From contig NZ_KK211232.1 of NCBI RefSeq assembly GCF_000621205.1, positions 54,609 through 118,608 of the forward strand: a stretch of 64,000 bases of DNA, written 5' to 3'. A program made the translations under genes and the position numbers. The stretch comes from Halotalea alkalilenta DSM 17697. GTDB lineage: Bacteria > Pseudomonadota > Gammaproteobacteria > Pseudomonadales > Halomonadaceae. This document shows positions 9,040 through 18,730 of the stretch, in pieces (within the stretch, counting starts at the first letter, position 1; each line of letters opens with the position of its first letter). The notes below the pieces were generated by a model that saw nothing but the letters and a program-made list of their open reading frames with translations, was not told the DNA's origin and did not search any database.

Positions 9040-9073
9040 GCCGCCGGTCCCGCCATAGCTCGGGACCGGCGGC
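9040..9073. repeat. Perfect 13-bp stem hairpin between prkA and yeaH
   Basis: GCCGCCGGTCCCG (9040-9052) pairs with CGGGACCGGCGGC (9061-9073) around an 8-nt loop. No T-tract follows on the minus strand, so it is more likely an RNA-stabilising or processing element or a partial attenuator than a full terminator. Confidence 0.75.
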
Positions 9074-9109
9074 ACGCAGGCCGGGGCCACCCCCGCGTCG
9101 GCGCCGCCG

Positions 9110-11029
9110 CTACTGCGACTTGCGCACTCGCAGGTACCATTCCGAAAGCAGGCGTACCTGCTTCTCGGTGTAGCCTCGCTCGACCATTCGCGCGACGAAG
9201 TCCTCATGCTTCTTGCGATCGGAGTTGGAAGCCTTGGCATTGAAGGAGATCACCGGGAGCAGCTCCTCGGTGTTGGCGAACATCTTGTGCTCGATCACCC
9301 CTTTGAGTTTCTCATACGACTGCCAGCTCGGATTGCGGCCGTTGTTCTGCGCCCGGGCACGAAGCACGAAATTGACCACTTCATGGCGGAAGTCCTTGGG
9401 ATTCGAGATGCCTGCCGGCTTCTCGATCTTCTCGAGCTCCTCGTTGAGCGATTGCCGGTTGAACAGCTCGCCGGTCTCGGGCTCGCGAAACTCCTGATCC
9501 TGGATCCAGAAGTCGGCGTAGGTGACATAGCGGTCGAAGATGTTCTGCCCATACTCGCTGTAGGACTCGAGGTAGGCGGTCTGGATCTCCTTGCCGATGA
9601 AATCGACGTAGCGCGGCGCCAGGTACTCCTTGATGAAGCGCAGGTAGCGCTCGTGGGTCTCCTTGGGCAGCTGCTCCTGCTCGATGCGCTGCTCGAGCAC
9701 GTAGAGCAGGTGCACCGGGTTGGCCGCCACTTCATGTGTGTCGAAGTTGAACACCCTGGAGAGGATCTTGAAGGCGAAGCGGGTCGAGAGCCCCTCCATC
9801 CCCTCATCGACCCCGGCGGCGTCGCGATACTCCTGTATCGACTTGGCGCGAGGATCGGTATCCTTCAGGTTCTCCCCGTCGTAGACCCGCATCTTCGAGT
9901 AGACGTTGGAGTTCTCCGGCTCCTTGAGCCGCGAGAGCACCGAGAACTGCGCCAGCATGCGCAGCGTGTCCGGCGCGCAAGGCGCCTTGGAGAGCGAGGA
10001 GTGCTCGAGCAGCTTCTCGTAGATCTTCATCTCCTCAGTGACACGCAGCGTATAGGGCACCTTGACGATGTAGACGCGGTCGAGAAACGCCTCGTTGTTG
10101 CGATTGTTGCGGAACTGCTGCCATTCCGACTCGTTGGAGTGCGCCAGCACCACCCCGTCGAACGGGATCGCCCCCATGCCTTCGGTCGGGTTGTAGTTAC
10201 CCTCCTGAGTCGCGGTCAGCAGCGGATGGAGCACCTTGATCGGTGCCTTGAACATCTCGACGAACTCGAGCAGCCCCTGGTTGGCGCGGCACAGCCCGCC
10301 TGAGTAGCTGTAAGCATCGGGGTCGTCCTGGGAGAACATCTCGAGCTTCCTGATGTCGATCTTGCCGACCAGCGCCGAGATGTCCTGGTTGTTGTCATCG
10401 CCCGGCTCGGTCTTGGCGATCGCCACCTGGTTGAGCCGCGAGGGCATCAGCTTGACCACCCTGAAGCGGGTCAGGTCGCCGCCGTACTCCTTGAGCCGTT
10501 TGGCGGCCCAGGGCGACATCAGCGAGCGCAGGTAGCGCTTCGGAATGCCGTACTCCTTCTGCAGCAGCTCGGCATCCTCCGGGCCGAACAAACCGAGCGG
10601 GGATTCGTAGACGGGGGAATCCTTGATCGCATAGAAGGGCACTTTTTCCATCAGCGCCTTGAGACGCTCGGCGAGCGACGACTTGCCACCGCCGACGGGA
10701 CCGAGCAGATAGAGGATCTGTTTGCGCTCCTCGAGCCCCTGAGCGGCGTGGCGGAAGTAGGAAACGATCTGTTCGATCGCCTCTTCCATACCGTAGAACT
10801 CTTCGAAGGCCGGATAACGGCGAATCAACTTGTTCGAGAAAATGCGCGAGAGGCGCGAATCCCTGGACGTATCGATCACCTCCGGCTCCCCGATCGACAT
10901 CAGCATCCGTTCGGCCGCGCTGGCGTAGGCCCCGGGCTCCTGCCGGCAAAGCTCCAGGTACTCCTGAAGGCTCATCTCTTCCTGCTGAGCCCGCTGATAG
11001 CGATTCTGCACATGATCGAAGATGCTCAT
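9110..11029 (-). CDS. prkA: PrkA-family serine protein kinase (YeaG)
   Basis: 639 residues, the usual length. The N-terminal AAA-like domain carries the Walker [10 protein letters not shown] at 110-118; the C-terminal part is the PrkA kinase-like domain. In enterobacteria YeaG is induced under nitrogen starvation and stationary phase and affects stress survival. First gene of the three-gene unit with yeaH and spoVR. GAGG sits shortly before ATG 11029. The 324 bp upstream contain no gene and no promoter that I can call with confidence; an alternative sigma factor would be plausible, as for E. coli yeaG. Confidence 0.95.
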   Translation of the reverse strand: MSIFDHVQNRYQRAQQEEMSLQEYLELCRQEPGAYASAAERMLMSIGEPEVIDTSRDSRLSRIFSNKLIRRYPAFEEFYGMEEAIEQIVSYFRHAAQGLEERKQILYLLGPVGGGKSSLAERLKALMEKVPFYAIKDSPVYESPLGLFGPEDAELLQKEYGIPKRYLRSLMSPWAAKRLKEYGGDLTRFRVVKLMPSRLNQVAIAKTEPGDDNNQDISALVGKIDIRKLEMFSQDDPDAYSYSGGLCRANQGLLEFVEMFKAPIKVLHPLLTATQEGNYNPTEGMGAIPFDGVVLAHSNESEWQQFRNNRNNEAFLDRVYIVKVPYTLRVTEEMKIYEKLLEHSSLSKAPCAPDTLRMLAQFSVLSRLKEPENSNVYSKMRVYDGENLKDTDPRAKSIQEYRDAAGVDEGMEGLSTRFAFKILSRVFNFDTHEVAANPVHLLYVLEQRIEQEQLPKETHERYLRFIKEYLAPRYVDFIGKEIQTAYLESYSEYGQNIFDRYVTYADFWIQDQEFREPETGELFNRQSLNEELEKIEKPAGISNPKDFRHEVVNFVLRARAQNNGRNPSWQSYEKLKGVIEHKMFANTEELLPVISFNAKASNSDRKKHEDFVARMVERGYTEKQVRLLSEWYLRVRKSQ

Positions 11030-11353
11030 CGAAGCCTCCCGGGCTTACCGTCCCTTCCCAAAGGCGGCGAACCGCCCGGACGGTGATTACAGTGGTTTAC
11101 CGCACAAGCCACACTCCTACCTACGTTTCATCGATGCCTCCCGGCAGAAACGATCGGGAGTCTAGGGGGCGATCCCTCCGCCCCAAGGAGCACGACCTTG
11201 GCCGTACTCACATAATCACTACAGCACAATGACGGCGAATGCCAAGGGCAGAAACGTCGGTCTCGACAAGCGCCTATCTAACCAGGTGCAAAAAGAGTGC
11301 CCAATGCACTGCGACGGGAAGCACTTTTCTTCCCTTTGCGCCATCGTCGTGCG
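11030..11353. other. Gene-free stretch upstream of prkA
   Basis: 324 bp between the prkA start and the threonine aldolase stop. No coding frame with recognisable protein, no tRNA and no clear terminator. It must hold the prkA promoter, which I cannot define. Confidence 0.6.
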
Positions 11354-12463
11354 TCAACCGGCGCTTTGCATCCCGACCCCGGCCAATCCCACGCGAACGT
11401 CCTCGAGCAGCGCATCTATCGCTTCCCTGCTGGTATCCCAAGCGCATACGAAGCGTGCCCCGCCGTCACCGATGAAGGTATAGAACGTCCAGCCTCGGTC
11501 CTTCAGGTAGCGCTGCGCTTTCGCTGGCAGATCAACGAATACCGCGTTGGCTTGAACTGGAAACATCGGCGCGAGGCCAAGTCGCTCCAGACCGGTTCCG
11601 AGATGGCGTGCCATAGCATTAGCATGCACCGCATTGGTGCGCCAAGCACCCGTTTCGATCAGTCCGAGCCAAGGTGCAGCGATGAAGCGCATCTTGGACG
11701 CCAGCTGCCCCGCCTGCTTGCAGCGGTATTCGAAGCCCCGGGCCAGCTCATGATCGAAGAAGATCACCGCTTCACCGACCGCAGTACCGTTCTTGGTACC
11801 CGAAAAGCACAGCACATCGACCCCGGCTTCCCAGCTCAGCGCCCGAGGCGGCAGATCGAGCGCGGCGCAGGCGTTGGCGAAACGCGCACCATCCATGTGC
11901 ACCTTGAGTCCGTGCCGGTCCGCCATCTCACGCAGCGCTGCGAGCTCATCGGGGCGGTAGAGAGTGCCCACCTCGGTGGACTGGGTAATCGACAGCGCTC
12001 GCGGCTGTGGATAATGGATGTCCCGGCGACGCACCACCATGCGTTCGACGTCCAAAGGCGCCACCTTACCTTCGTCACCGGGCACGCTGAGCAGCTTGGC
12101 GCCATTGGAGAAGAACTCCGGCCCGCCACACTCATCGGTTTCGATGTGGGCGAGCTGATGGCAGATGACCGACTGGTAAGGCTGGCAGAGCGTCGCCAAG
12201 GCCAGCGAATTCGCCGCAGTGCCATTGAACACGAAGAAGACTTCGCAATCGGTCTCGAACAGCTCACGGAAGCGGTCCGAAGCGCGCGCGGTCCACCCGT
12301 CGTTACCATAGGCGGGCACATCGCCTCGATTGGCTGCGAGCAGGTATTCGAGCGCCTGGGGGCATATCCCCGATGTGTTGTCGCTGGCGAGAAAGCGAGG
12401 CGAGGCAGCCTGATCCGGCAATTCGTGCAGTGTCCGCCGACAGCCGGTTGGATCCTTCGTCAT
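11354..12463 (-). CDS. ltaE: Low-specificity L-threonine aldolase
   Basis: 369 residues; a PLP enzyme that cleaves threonine or allo-threonine to glycine and acetaldehyde. Pseudomonas-type aldolase motifs are clear: YGNDGWTARA, FFVFNGTAANSLAL, HMDGARFANA and SGTKNGTAVGEA, in which K224 should bind PLP. ATG 12463 has GAGAGG 10 nt upstream. The N-terminus is about 20 residues longer than Pseudomonas homologues; no internal start looks better. Single gene, reading away from ptxS. Confidence 0.92.
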   Translation of the reverse strand: MTKDPTGCRRTLHELPDQAASPRFLASDNTSGICPQALEYLLAANRGDVPAYGNDGWTARASDRFRELFETDCEVFFVFNGTAANSLALATLCQPYQSVICHQLAHIETDECGGPEFFSNGAKLLSVPGDEGKVAPLDVERMVVRRRDIHYPQPRALSITQSTEVGTLYRPDELAALREMADRHGLKVHMDGARFANACAALDLPPRALSWEAGVDVLCFSGTKNGTAVGEAVIFFDHELARGFEYRCKQAGQLASKMRFIAAPWLGLIETGAWRTNAVHANAMARHLGTGLERLGLAPMFPVQANAVFVDLPAKAQRYLKDRGWTFYTFIGDGGARFVCAWDTSREAIDALLEDVRVGLAGVGMQSAG

Positions 12464-12903
12464 GACGGTTCGACCTCTCGACTATCCGTAAATTCCCCGC
12501 CCTGACGCCATCGCCGCCGATCGCGCCACGGCGTTTCGATGCAGGCGGCCAAGGCCACCATAGACCCAAGTTACGCCTGTCATGATTCGAATGACATCCC
12601 CCCGCAGCGCCTGAAACCCACCGACACAGGTCACCTTGATGCATGCCGTCGAGCAAGATGGGCCAAGCGCAGCCACTGCGGCATGGCGGAGGATGACGTA
12701 GCACGAGCGCGGGCAGGGCCGGCGCCTGGTTCTTCGCCACCGGATGGAATCGGTCCCTCGAGATCCACCTCGACATACGCGGATACTGGCGTGTCTTCGC
12801 CGATGGTCGAATTCCGCCGCTTCGAAGCGCTGGACTAGAGTGTCAGCCAACCTCGGGATTGGAACGCCCGCGATCTGAAATCGTTACCAGGAAGGCCTTC
12901 GCC
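12464..12903. other. Gene-free intergenic region ltaE/ptxS
   Basis: 440 bp between divergent genes. Open frames here on both strands lack any recognisable protein features and look like GC-driven noise. It must hold promoters for both genes. The only candidate element I can point to is a PtxS-like operator near the right end (12876-12889). Confidence 0.55.
12876..12889. promoter_or_regulatory. Candidate PtxS operator
   Basis: TGAAATCGTTACCA matches 10 of 14 bases of the Pseudomonas PtxS palindrome TGAAACCGGTTTCA. It lies 14 bp before the ptxS ATG, which suits autorepression. The right half is degenerate, so this is tentative. Confidence 0.35.
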
Positions 12904-13965
12904 ATGGATAGAGCCAGAGGCGCGCTCGCGCAGCGCAGCAAGCGCATCACCATCCACGAAGTCGCCGAGGACGCAGGAGTTTCCAAGACCAGCGTCTCGC
13001 GCTATCTCGGCGAGGAACGCAAGCTGCTCTCCGAGACGCTGCAGACACGCATCGAAGCCTCCATCGCGCGCCTCGGCTTCCGACCCGATCGCATCGCCAG
13101 CAGCCTGCGCGGCAGGCGTACCCGGCTGATCGGCATGGTCGTGGCCGACATCACCAACCCTTACACGGTGATGATGATGCACGGCGTCGAAACCGCCTGC
13201 CGCCGACTCGGCTATACGCTGGTGGTATGCAATACCGACCGGGACACCGAGCTCGAACGCAAGCATCTGGAAGTGCTGCGCGCCTACAGCGTCGAAGGGC
13301 TGGTGATCAATACCCTCGGCCAGGAGCGCGAGACCCTGCAGCAGTTGGTCGAAGAAGGCCTGCCGATCGTGCTGGTCGACCGCCAGGTGGAAGGCATCGA
13401 TGTGCTCACGGTCGGCCTGGACAATCGCCAAGCGATCCGGCTCGGCCTCGACCACTTGGCCGAGTGCGGTTTCGAGGAGGTGCTCTACGTTACCGAACCC
13501 CTGGCGGGAATCAGTTCACGCCGCGAGCGGGTCGAAGCCTTCGAAACGCAGATCCAGGCACGCTCGGGCCAGCTCACCGGCGCGCTGCTGACGCTGGATG
13601 GGGATCATCAGGATCAGGCGCTGATCTCGAGACTCGAGCGGCTGCTGCGCGAGTCGACGGCGCCGGCGGTGTTCTGCGCCAACGCCCCGGTGACGCTACG
13701 GGTCTGCCAGGCGCTCGATCGTCTCGGCGCATTGAAAGACATCGGGCTGATCGCGATCGACGAGCAGGACTGGTCTGCGCTGGTCGCAGGCGGGATCACC
13801 ACGCTCGCCCAGCCCACCGACGCGATCGGTGAAGCGGCGATGACAGCCCTGGTCCAAGGCGGACACGATGGTGGTGGCGAGCCATCCCATCGCGTGTTTC
13901 CAGCCACGCTCAAGCCTCGCGGTTCGACCACCGCCCGCGCCAAACCGATGCACTCCAACGCTTGA
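12904..13965 (+). CDS. ptxS: LacI-family regulator of 2-ketogluconate genes (PtxS-like)
   Basis: 353 residues from ATG 12904, preceded by AGGAAGG at 8 nt; the frame extends upstream without a ribosome site. An N-terminal LacI helix-turn-helix (about 14-60, ITIHEVAEDAGVSKTSVSRY) is followed by a periplasmic-binding-like sensor domain. The position directly before kguE, kguK, transporter and kguD matches the ptxS-kgu order of Pseudomonas, where PtxS is a 2-ketogluconate-responsive repressor. Effector inferred from this context. Confidence 0.85.
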   Translation: MDRARGALAQRSKRITIHEVAEDAGVSKTSVSRYLGEERKLLSETLQTRIEASIARLGFRPDRIASSLRGRRTRLIGMVVADITNPYTVMMMHGVETACRRLGYTLVVCNTDRDTELERKHLEVLRAYSVEGLVINTLGQERETLQQLVEEGLPIVLVDRQVEGIDVLTVGLDNRQAIRLGLDHLAECGFEEVLYVTEPLAGISSRRERVEAFETQIQARSGQLTGALLTLDGDHQDQALISRLERLLRESTAPAVFCANAPVTLRVCQALDRLGALKDIGLIAIDEQDWSALVAGGITTLAQPTDAIGEAAMTALVQGGHDGGGEPSHRVFPATLKPRGSTTARAKPMHSNA

Positions 13966-13972
13966 TCCATGC

Positions 13973-14003
13973 GGCTGGCGGGCGCCGGAAGCGCCCGCCA
14001 GCC
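13973..14003 (+). terminator. Strong hairpin between ptxS and kguE
   Basis: GGCTGGCGGGCGC (13973-13985) pairs perfectly with GCGCCCGCCAGCC (13991-14003) around CGGAA, starting 7 nt after the ptxS stop. No T-tract follows, so it may attenuate or process the transcript rather than terminate it fully. Confidence 0.55.
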
Positions 14004-14032
14004 CCCTAAATGACCGACCAGGATAGATATCG

Positions 14033-14821
14033 ATGAGTACACCCGTCTTCGTCTGCACTTCTTCTTTCGGCGCCCGCTACGTGCGCCAGCATGGGCAGGC
14101 CCATGCGGCCCGACTGATGCGCGACGCCGGCGCAAGTGGCGTGGAGATCCGCCAGGAGCTGATCGATCTGCGCGACCAGCCCTTGTCCCGACTCGGTGCC
14201 GATATCGCCGAACTGGGGCTGGATTGCCACTACTCGAGCACCGATCTGCTCTGGCTCGGCGAGCATCTCAACGATCGCATCGAAGAGTCGATCGAGGTCG
14301 CGCAGACGCTGGGCGCCAAGCTGTTGAAGGTGGCGATAGGCAATCTGCCGGAGCGCGAGGAGATACGCGACGAGACGCTGGCCAGGCTCGGCCGGATGCT
14401 CGAAGGCCGCTCGCTCGAGCTTGCGCTCGAAAACGACCAGACCCCGCGCGGTGGTACGCCTGAGGCGCTGCTCGGGGCGCTCGACGCATTCGATCGCGCA
14501 GGCATTCATGACGTCGGCATCACCTTCGATATCGGCAACTGGCGCTGGCTCGGCATCAATGCCAACGATGCGGCGCAGATGCTCGGCGAGCGCGTGATCT
14601 ATGTGCACTGCAAGGGCGTGGTCCAGCGCCAGCAGACGCTTCATGCTGCGCCCCCAAGCGCACTGGAACTCTCCGAATGGTCGGCCTACTGGCATCAATT
14701 CCCGGCGCGCGTGGCGCGCAGCATCGAGTTTCCGCTGGTCAGCAGCGATGACATCGATCATCCCGATGAGACCCTGGTCGCCGCCGCGCGCCCGTGGATC
14801 GAGCGCCTCGCGCACTTCTGA
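14033..14821 (+). CDS. kguE: KguE-like TIM-barrel epimerase/isomerase
   Basis: 262 residues of the sugar phosphate isomerase/epimerase (AP endonuclease 2-like TIM barrel) fold, with family-type metal-site segments such as LELALENDQ, GITFDIGNW and YVHCKGV. In Pseudomonas, kguE is co-transcribed with 2-ketogluconate genes; its exact reaction is not established. AGGA lies 11 nt before ATG 14033. Next gene kguK follows after 89 nt. Assignment rests on fold plus synteny. Confidence 0.82.
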   Translation: MSTPVFVCTSSFGARYVRQHGQAHAARLMRDAGASGVEIRQELIDLRDQPLSRLGADIAELGLDCHYSSTDLLWLGEHLNDRIEESIEVAQTLGAKLLKVAIGNLPEREEIRDETLARLGRMLEGRSLELALENDQTPRGGTPEALLGALDAFDRAGIHDVGITFDIGNWRWLGINANDAAQMLGERVIYVHCKGVVQRQQTLHAAPPSALELSEWSAYWHQFPARVARSIEFPLVSSDDIDHPDETLVAAARPWIERLAHF

Positions 14822-14910
14822 AACGAAGCCGATCCACGGCGGAGGGACGAGCGCCAGCGCCTCTCCCTCGCCTTCCCGGGTCACCTTGAACTGGCACAGG
14901 AACCGTTACC

Positions 14911-15918
14911 ATGACTCCATCGCATCGCCACTCCCCCAGCGCAGCCGAGGGCGACTTCGACTACGATGTCGCCGGCTTCGGCGAAAGCATGGCGCTGTTC
15001 ACCGCCCAGCAAATGGGCGATCTGGCCCAGGCGACGCAGTTCGAGAAAAGCGTCTCCGGCGCCGACAGCAACGTCGCCACGGGCCTGGCCCGACTCGGGT
15101 TCAAGGTGCTCTGGCACTCTCGCGTCGGCGCCGACAGCTTCGGGCGTTTCATCATCGACGCCCTGCAGCGGGAAGGCATCGATTGCTCACCGGTGAGCAC
15201 CGACGACGGCGCCCCCACCGGTTTCCAGATCAAGTCTCGGCGCGAGGACGGTGGGGACCCCGAGGTCGAGTCGTTTCGTCGGGACACCGCGGCGAGTCGG
15301 ATGTCGATCGACGATATCGACCACCGCCTGCTCCGCGCTCGTCACCTGCACTGTACCGGGATTCCTCCCGCGCTGGGCCCGCACGCCCGTGAGCTGAGCC
15401 GGGAAGCGATGCGCCGCATGCGCGCGGCGGGGCGGAGCATCTCCTTCGATACCAACCTGCGCCCGGGGCTCTGGCCCGATCGCGCGACCATGGTGGCAGA
15501 AGTCAATGCCCTCGCCTGCCTCGCCGACTGGGTGCTGCCCGGCATCGAGGAAGGGCAGCTCTTGACCGGCCACCACGCCCCCGACGCGATCGCCGACTTC
15601 TATCTCTCGCGCGGCGTGAAGCAGGTGGTCATCAAGCTCGGCGCCGATGGTGCCTTCTACAAGGATGCCGGCGGCGAGCGCTTCCACCAGCCACCGATTC
15701 CAGTCGCCCAGGTGGTCGACACCGTGGGCGCCGGGGACGGCTTTGCCGTCGGCTTCATCAGCGCCCGCCTCGACGGGTTGGATGCCGCCGCCGCGGTGCT
15801 GCGCGGGGCGCTGATCGGTGCGCGCCAGGTGCAGGTACTCGGCGACAGCGCCGGCCTGCCGGATCGCACAGCACTTGAGCGGCTGCTAGCCAGCCGTCCG
15901 GTAACCACCCCGGCCTGA
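14911..15918 (+). CDS. kguK: 2-ketogluconate kinase (PfkB family)
   Basis: 335 residues. PfkB/ribokinase signatures are present: SGADSNVATGLARLG (49-63), DTNLRPGLW (180-188) and DTVGAGDGF (270-278), with D276 as catalytic base. KDG kinases share these motifs; the neighbourhood (kguE, transporter, kguD) favours phosphorylation of 2-ketogluconate to 2-keto-6-phosphogluconate. AGGA precedes ATG 14911. 2-keto-3-deoxygluconate kinase is the main alternative. Confidence 0.85.
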   Translation: MTPSHRHSPSAAEGDFDYDVAGFGESMALFTAQQMGDLAQATQFEKSVSGADSNVATGLARLGFKVLWHSRVGADSFGRFIIDALQREGIDCSPVSTDDGAPTGFQIKSRREDGGDPEVESFRRDTAASRMSIDDIDHRLLRARHLHCTGIPPALGPHARELSREAMRRMRAAGRSISFDTNLRPGLWPDRATMVAEVNALACLADWVLPGIEEGQLLTGHHAPDAIADFYLSRGVKQVVIKLGADGAFYKDAGGERFHQPPIPVAQVVDTVGAGDGFAVGFISARLDGLDAAAAVLRGALIGARQVQVLGDSAGLPDRTALERLLASRPVTTPA

Positions 15919-16081
15919 ATCGCCTCTAACCCACTCGGTGTCGCCCGGATGGCGATGCCGGCACTCAGCGACCATAGCGGTCGCCCCAGCAGGACCGGCG
16001 ACGGCGCCCGAAGATACCGCATAGCAGCGTAGCGAGCGCCTTCTCGACTCTCATCCGCGTGATGGCACGGAGACTATTTCC

Positions 16082-17458
16082 ATGGCCACGATGTCCACTA
16101 CCAGCCACGGTGCCCAACAGGCCCAGGCAAAGATAGACAACAAGGATCTCAGACGCGCCGCCTGGGCCTGCTCCCTCGGCAGCGCCCTGGAGTACTACGA
16201 CTTCGCCCTCTACAGCCTCGCCTCGGCGCTGATCTTCGGGCCGCTGTTCTTCCCCGAGCAGACCGTGGCGATGCAGCTGATCCTGAGCTTCGGTACCTAC
16301 TTTCTCGGCTTCGCCGTACGTCCGATCGGCGGCATCGTATTCGGTGCCCTGGGTGATCGGCTCGGGCGCAAGTTCGTGCTGACCACCACGGTCATGCTGA
16401 TGGGGGTCTCGAGCACCCTGATCGGCCTGCTGCCGACCTTCCATTCGGCCGGCTACCTGGCGCCCGCGCTGCTGGTGCTGCTGCGTATCTGCCAGGGGCT
16501 CGGCGCCGGCGCCGAGCAGGCGGGCGCCGCGGTGCTGATGACCGAGTATGCGCCGAAGGGCAAACGGGGCTTCTATGCCGCGCTGCCGTTCACAGGCGTG
16601 CAGGCCGGCACGGTACTTGCCGCCGGGGTCTATTTCCTGATGCTCTACGGCGTCGAGGACATTGCCGCGAGCTGGCTCTGGCGCGTGCCGTTCCTCTGCA
16701 GCGCGGTGATCGTCGGCGTCGCGCTCTACATGCGACTGCATATGAAGGAGTCACCGACCTTCACCAAGCTCGCCGCCCGCGAACAGGTCGCCGAGAATCC
16801 CCTGCGCCAAGTGATTCGCCACTCCAAGCGCAACGTGCTGACCGGCATCGGCCTGCGCATGGCGGAAAACGGCGGCTCGTCGATCTACCAGGCGCTGGCG
16901 GTCAGCTACATCGCAGGCGTGGTCGGCGTGCAGGGGCCGATCGGTGCGCTCTCGCTGGTGAGCGCTGCCACCATCGGCGCATTCACCGTGCTGTTCGCCG
17001 GCATCGCCAGCGATCACTTCGGCCGGCGGGCGGTCTACCGCTTCTTCGCCATCTTCCAGCTGGTGATCGCCTTCCCGGTCTGGTGGGTGCTGAGCCAGGG
17101 CGAGATCTTCTCGACCATCGCCGCGATCACCGTCGCACTGGGCATCGGCACCTGGGGGATGTTCGGCACCCAAGGCTCACTGATGCCGGAGCTGTTCGGC
17201 GCCCGCTATCGCTACATGGGCGTGTCGATCTCACGCGAGATATCCTCAGTGCTCGCCGGCGGTATCGCACCACTGATCGGCGCCGCGCTGATCGCCGCCA
17301 CCGCGGCCTGGATGGGCGGTGACCCGGCGATGCGCATCCATGCATGGATACCGATCGCCACCTACCTGTCGCTGCTCACCTTGATTACCGTGGTGGTCTC
17401 CTTCCGCATGCCGGAGACGCTCAATCGCGATCTCGACGCCCACGAGGACGCCAAGTGA
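16082..17458 (+). CDS. MHS-family sugar-acid:H+ symporter, likely 2-ketogluconate uptake
   Basis: 458 residues, about 12 membrane helices. GSALEYYDFALYSLASALIF and the cytoplasmic loop motif GDRLGRKFVL mark the metabolite:H+ symporter (MHS) branch of the major facilitator superfamily. In Pseudomonas the corresponding position holds KguT, which I recall as a different (anion:cation symporter) branch, so this appears to be a non-orthologous replacement. Substrate inferred only from position between kguK and kguD. GGAG lies 10 nt before the ATG. Confidence 0.85.
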   Translation: MATMSTTSHGAQQAQAKIDNKDLRRAAWACSLGSALEYYDFALYSLASALIFGPLFFPEQTVAMQLILSFGTYFLGFAVRPIGGIVFGALGDRLGRKFVLTTTVMLMGVSSTLIGLLPTFHSAGYLAPALLVLLRICQGLGAGAEQAGAAVLMTEYAPKGKRGFYAALPFTGVQAGTVLAAGVYFLMLYGVEDIAASWLWRVPFLCSAVIVGVALYMRLHMKESPTFTKLAAREQVAENPLRQVIRHSKRNVLTGIGLRMAENGGSSIYQALAVSYIAGVVGVQGPIGALSLVSAATIGAFTVLFAGIASDHFGRRAVYRFFAIFQLVIAFPVWWVLSQGEIFSTIAAITVALGIGTWGMFGTQGSLMPELFGARYRYMGVSISREISSVLAGGIAPLIGAALIAATAAWMGGDPAMRIHAWIPIATYLSLLTLITVVVSFRMPETLNRDLDAHEDAK

Positions 17459-17594
17459 GCCTGAACCCGGGCTTAGGTGGACCACCAGCAAACGTGGCAT
17501 GCTGTGACGACCTCCCGGCCAAGACGCCGCAGCCACTCCAACGTCCAACTCCGCGAGGGCCTTCCGCCCTCGCGCTTCGACAAGGAAACGATCG

Positions 17595-18581
17595 ATGAGC
17601 AAAACCGTGGTGGTATTCAATCGCCCTCTCGAAGAAGCGCTCAAGGCCAAGCTCGAGCAGCACTTCGAAGTCGCCGACTACTCCCATCTCAAGGATCCTA
17701 GCGAGGACCCCGGCTTTCTCGAAGTGCTAGGGCGCGCCGAGGGCGCGATCGGCTCGAGCCTCAAGTTCGGCCAGGAGCTGATCGACCGCGCGCCCAATCT
17801 CAAGGTGGTCTCGAGCATCTCGGTAGGCGTCGACAACTTCGATGTCGAAGCGCTGAGCCGACGCGGCATCCTGCTCTGCCATACGCCCGACGTACTGACC
17901 GAAACCACCGCCGACACCGGCTTCGCCCTGATCATGGCCACCGCCCGCCGCGTCGTCGAGCTGGCCGACTGGGTACGCGATGGCCAGTGGAAGGAGAGCC
18001 TCACCCCGGCGTACTTCGGCGTCGACGTCCAGGGTGCGACCCTTGGGGTGGTCGGCATGGGCCGGATCGGCGCGGCAATCGCCCGGCGCGGCAAGTTCGG
18101 CTTCAACATGCGGGTGCTCTACCACAACCGTTCGCGCAACCAGGAGTACGAGCGCGAGATCGGCGTCGAGTACCGTGAGCTAGATGCGCTGCTCGAACAG
18201 TCCGACTTCGTCTGCGTCACCGTGCCGTTCTCGAAGCAGACCGAAAAGATGTTCGGCAAGCGCGAGTTCGAGCTGATGGGACCGAAGACGATCTTCGTCA
18301 ACATCGCCCGCGGCGGCGTGGTGGACGAACCAGCGCTGATCGAGGCACTGGAGCAGGGTACAATCCGCGCAGCCGGCCTCGACGTGTTCGTCAAGGAGCC
18401 AATCCCCGCGGACAACCCGCTGCCGCGAATGCGCAACGTCGTCGCCCTCCCCCATATCGGCTCGGCGACCGATGCGACTCGCTACGCGATGGCGGAACTG
18501 GCGGTCGACAACCTGGTTCGCGGCCTCGCCGGAGAGCGCCCGAAGGCCCCTTACAACTGGAAGGATCTGGATCGGGATTGA
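17595..18581 (+). CDS. kguD: 2-ketogluconate-6-phosphate reductase (D-2-hydroxyacid dehydrogenase family)
   Basis: 328 residues. NAD(P)-binding GMGRIG at 154-159; catalytic R239 (in ARGGVVDE), E268 and H287 in the order of the D-2-hydroxyacid dehydrogenase family. Closest in feel to GhrB/2-ketogluconate reductases. In the kgu pathway it reduces 2-keto-6-phosphogluconate to 6-phosphogluconate. AAGGAAA lies 8 nt before ATG 17595. Glyoxylate/hydroxypyruvate reduction is a possible side or alternative activity. Confidence 0.88.
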   Translation: MSKTVVVFNRPLEEALKAKLEQHFEVADYSHLKDPSEDPGFLEVLGRAEGAIGSSLKFGQELIDRAPNLKVVSSISVGVDNFDVEALSRRGILLCHTPDVLTETTADTGFALIMATARRVVELADWVRDGQWKESLTPAYFGVDVQGATLGVVGMGRIGAAIARRGKFGFNMRVLYHNRSRNQEYEREIGVEYRELDALLEQSDFVCVTVPFSKQTEKMFGKREFELMGPKTIFVNIARGGVVDEPALIEALEQGTIRAAGLDVFVKEPIPADNPLPRMRNVVALPHIGSATDATRYAMAELAVDNLVRGLAGERPKAPYNWKDLDRD

Positions 18582-18730
18582 GCGTTGCCGCACTGGGACC
18601 AACCCGAGCTGCAAGTGTTGTAATATGACGAACACGAACGACGCAGGCGCGCCCGAACGCCTGCGTCGGCGCTCATTCCCCCGTTGCGAAGAAGCTTCCG
18701 GTTCATCCCCCCATCAACGGAGCATGTGTA

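Noticed and set aside
12482-12850. 122-codon minus-strand frame between ltaE and ptxS
   Set aside because: Arg/Ser/Cys-rich translation without any family signature; likely chance.
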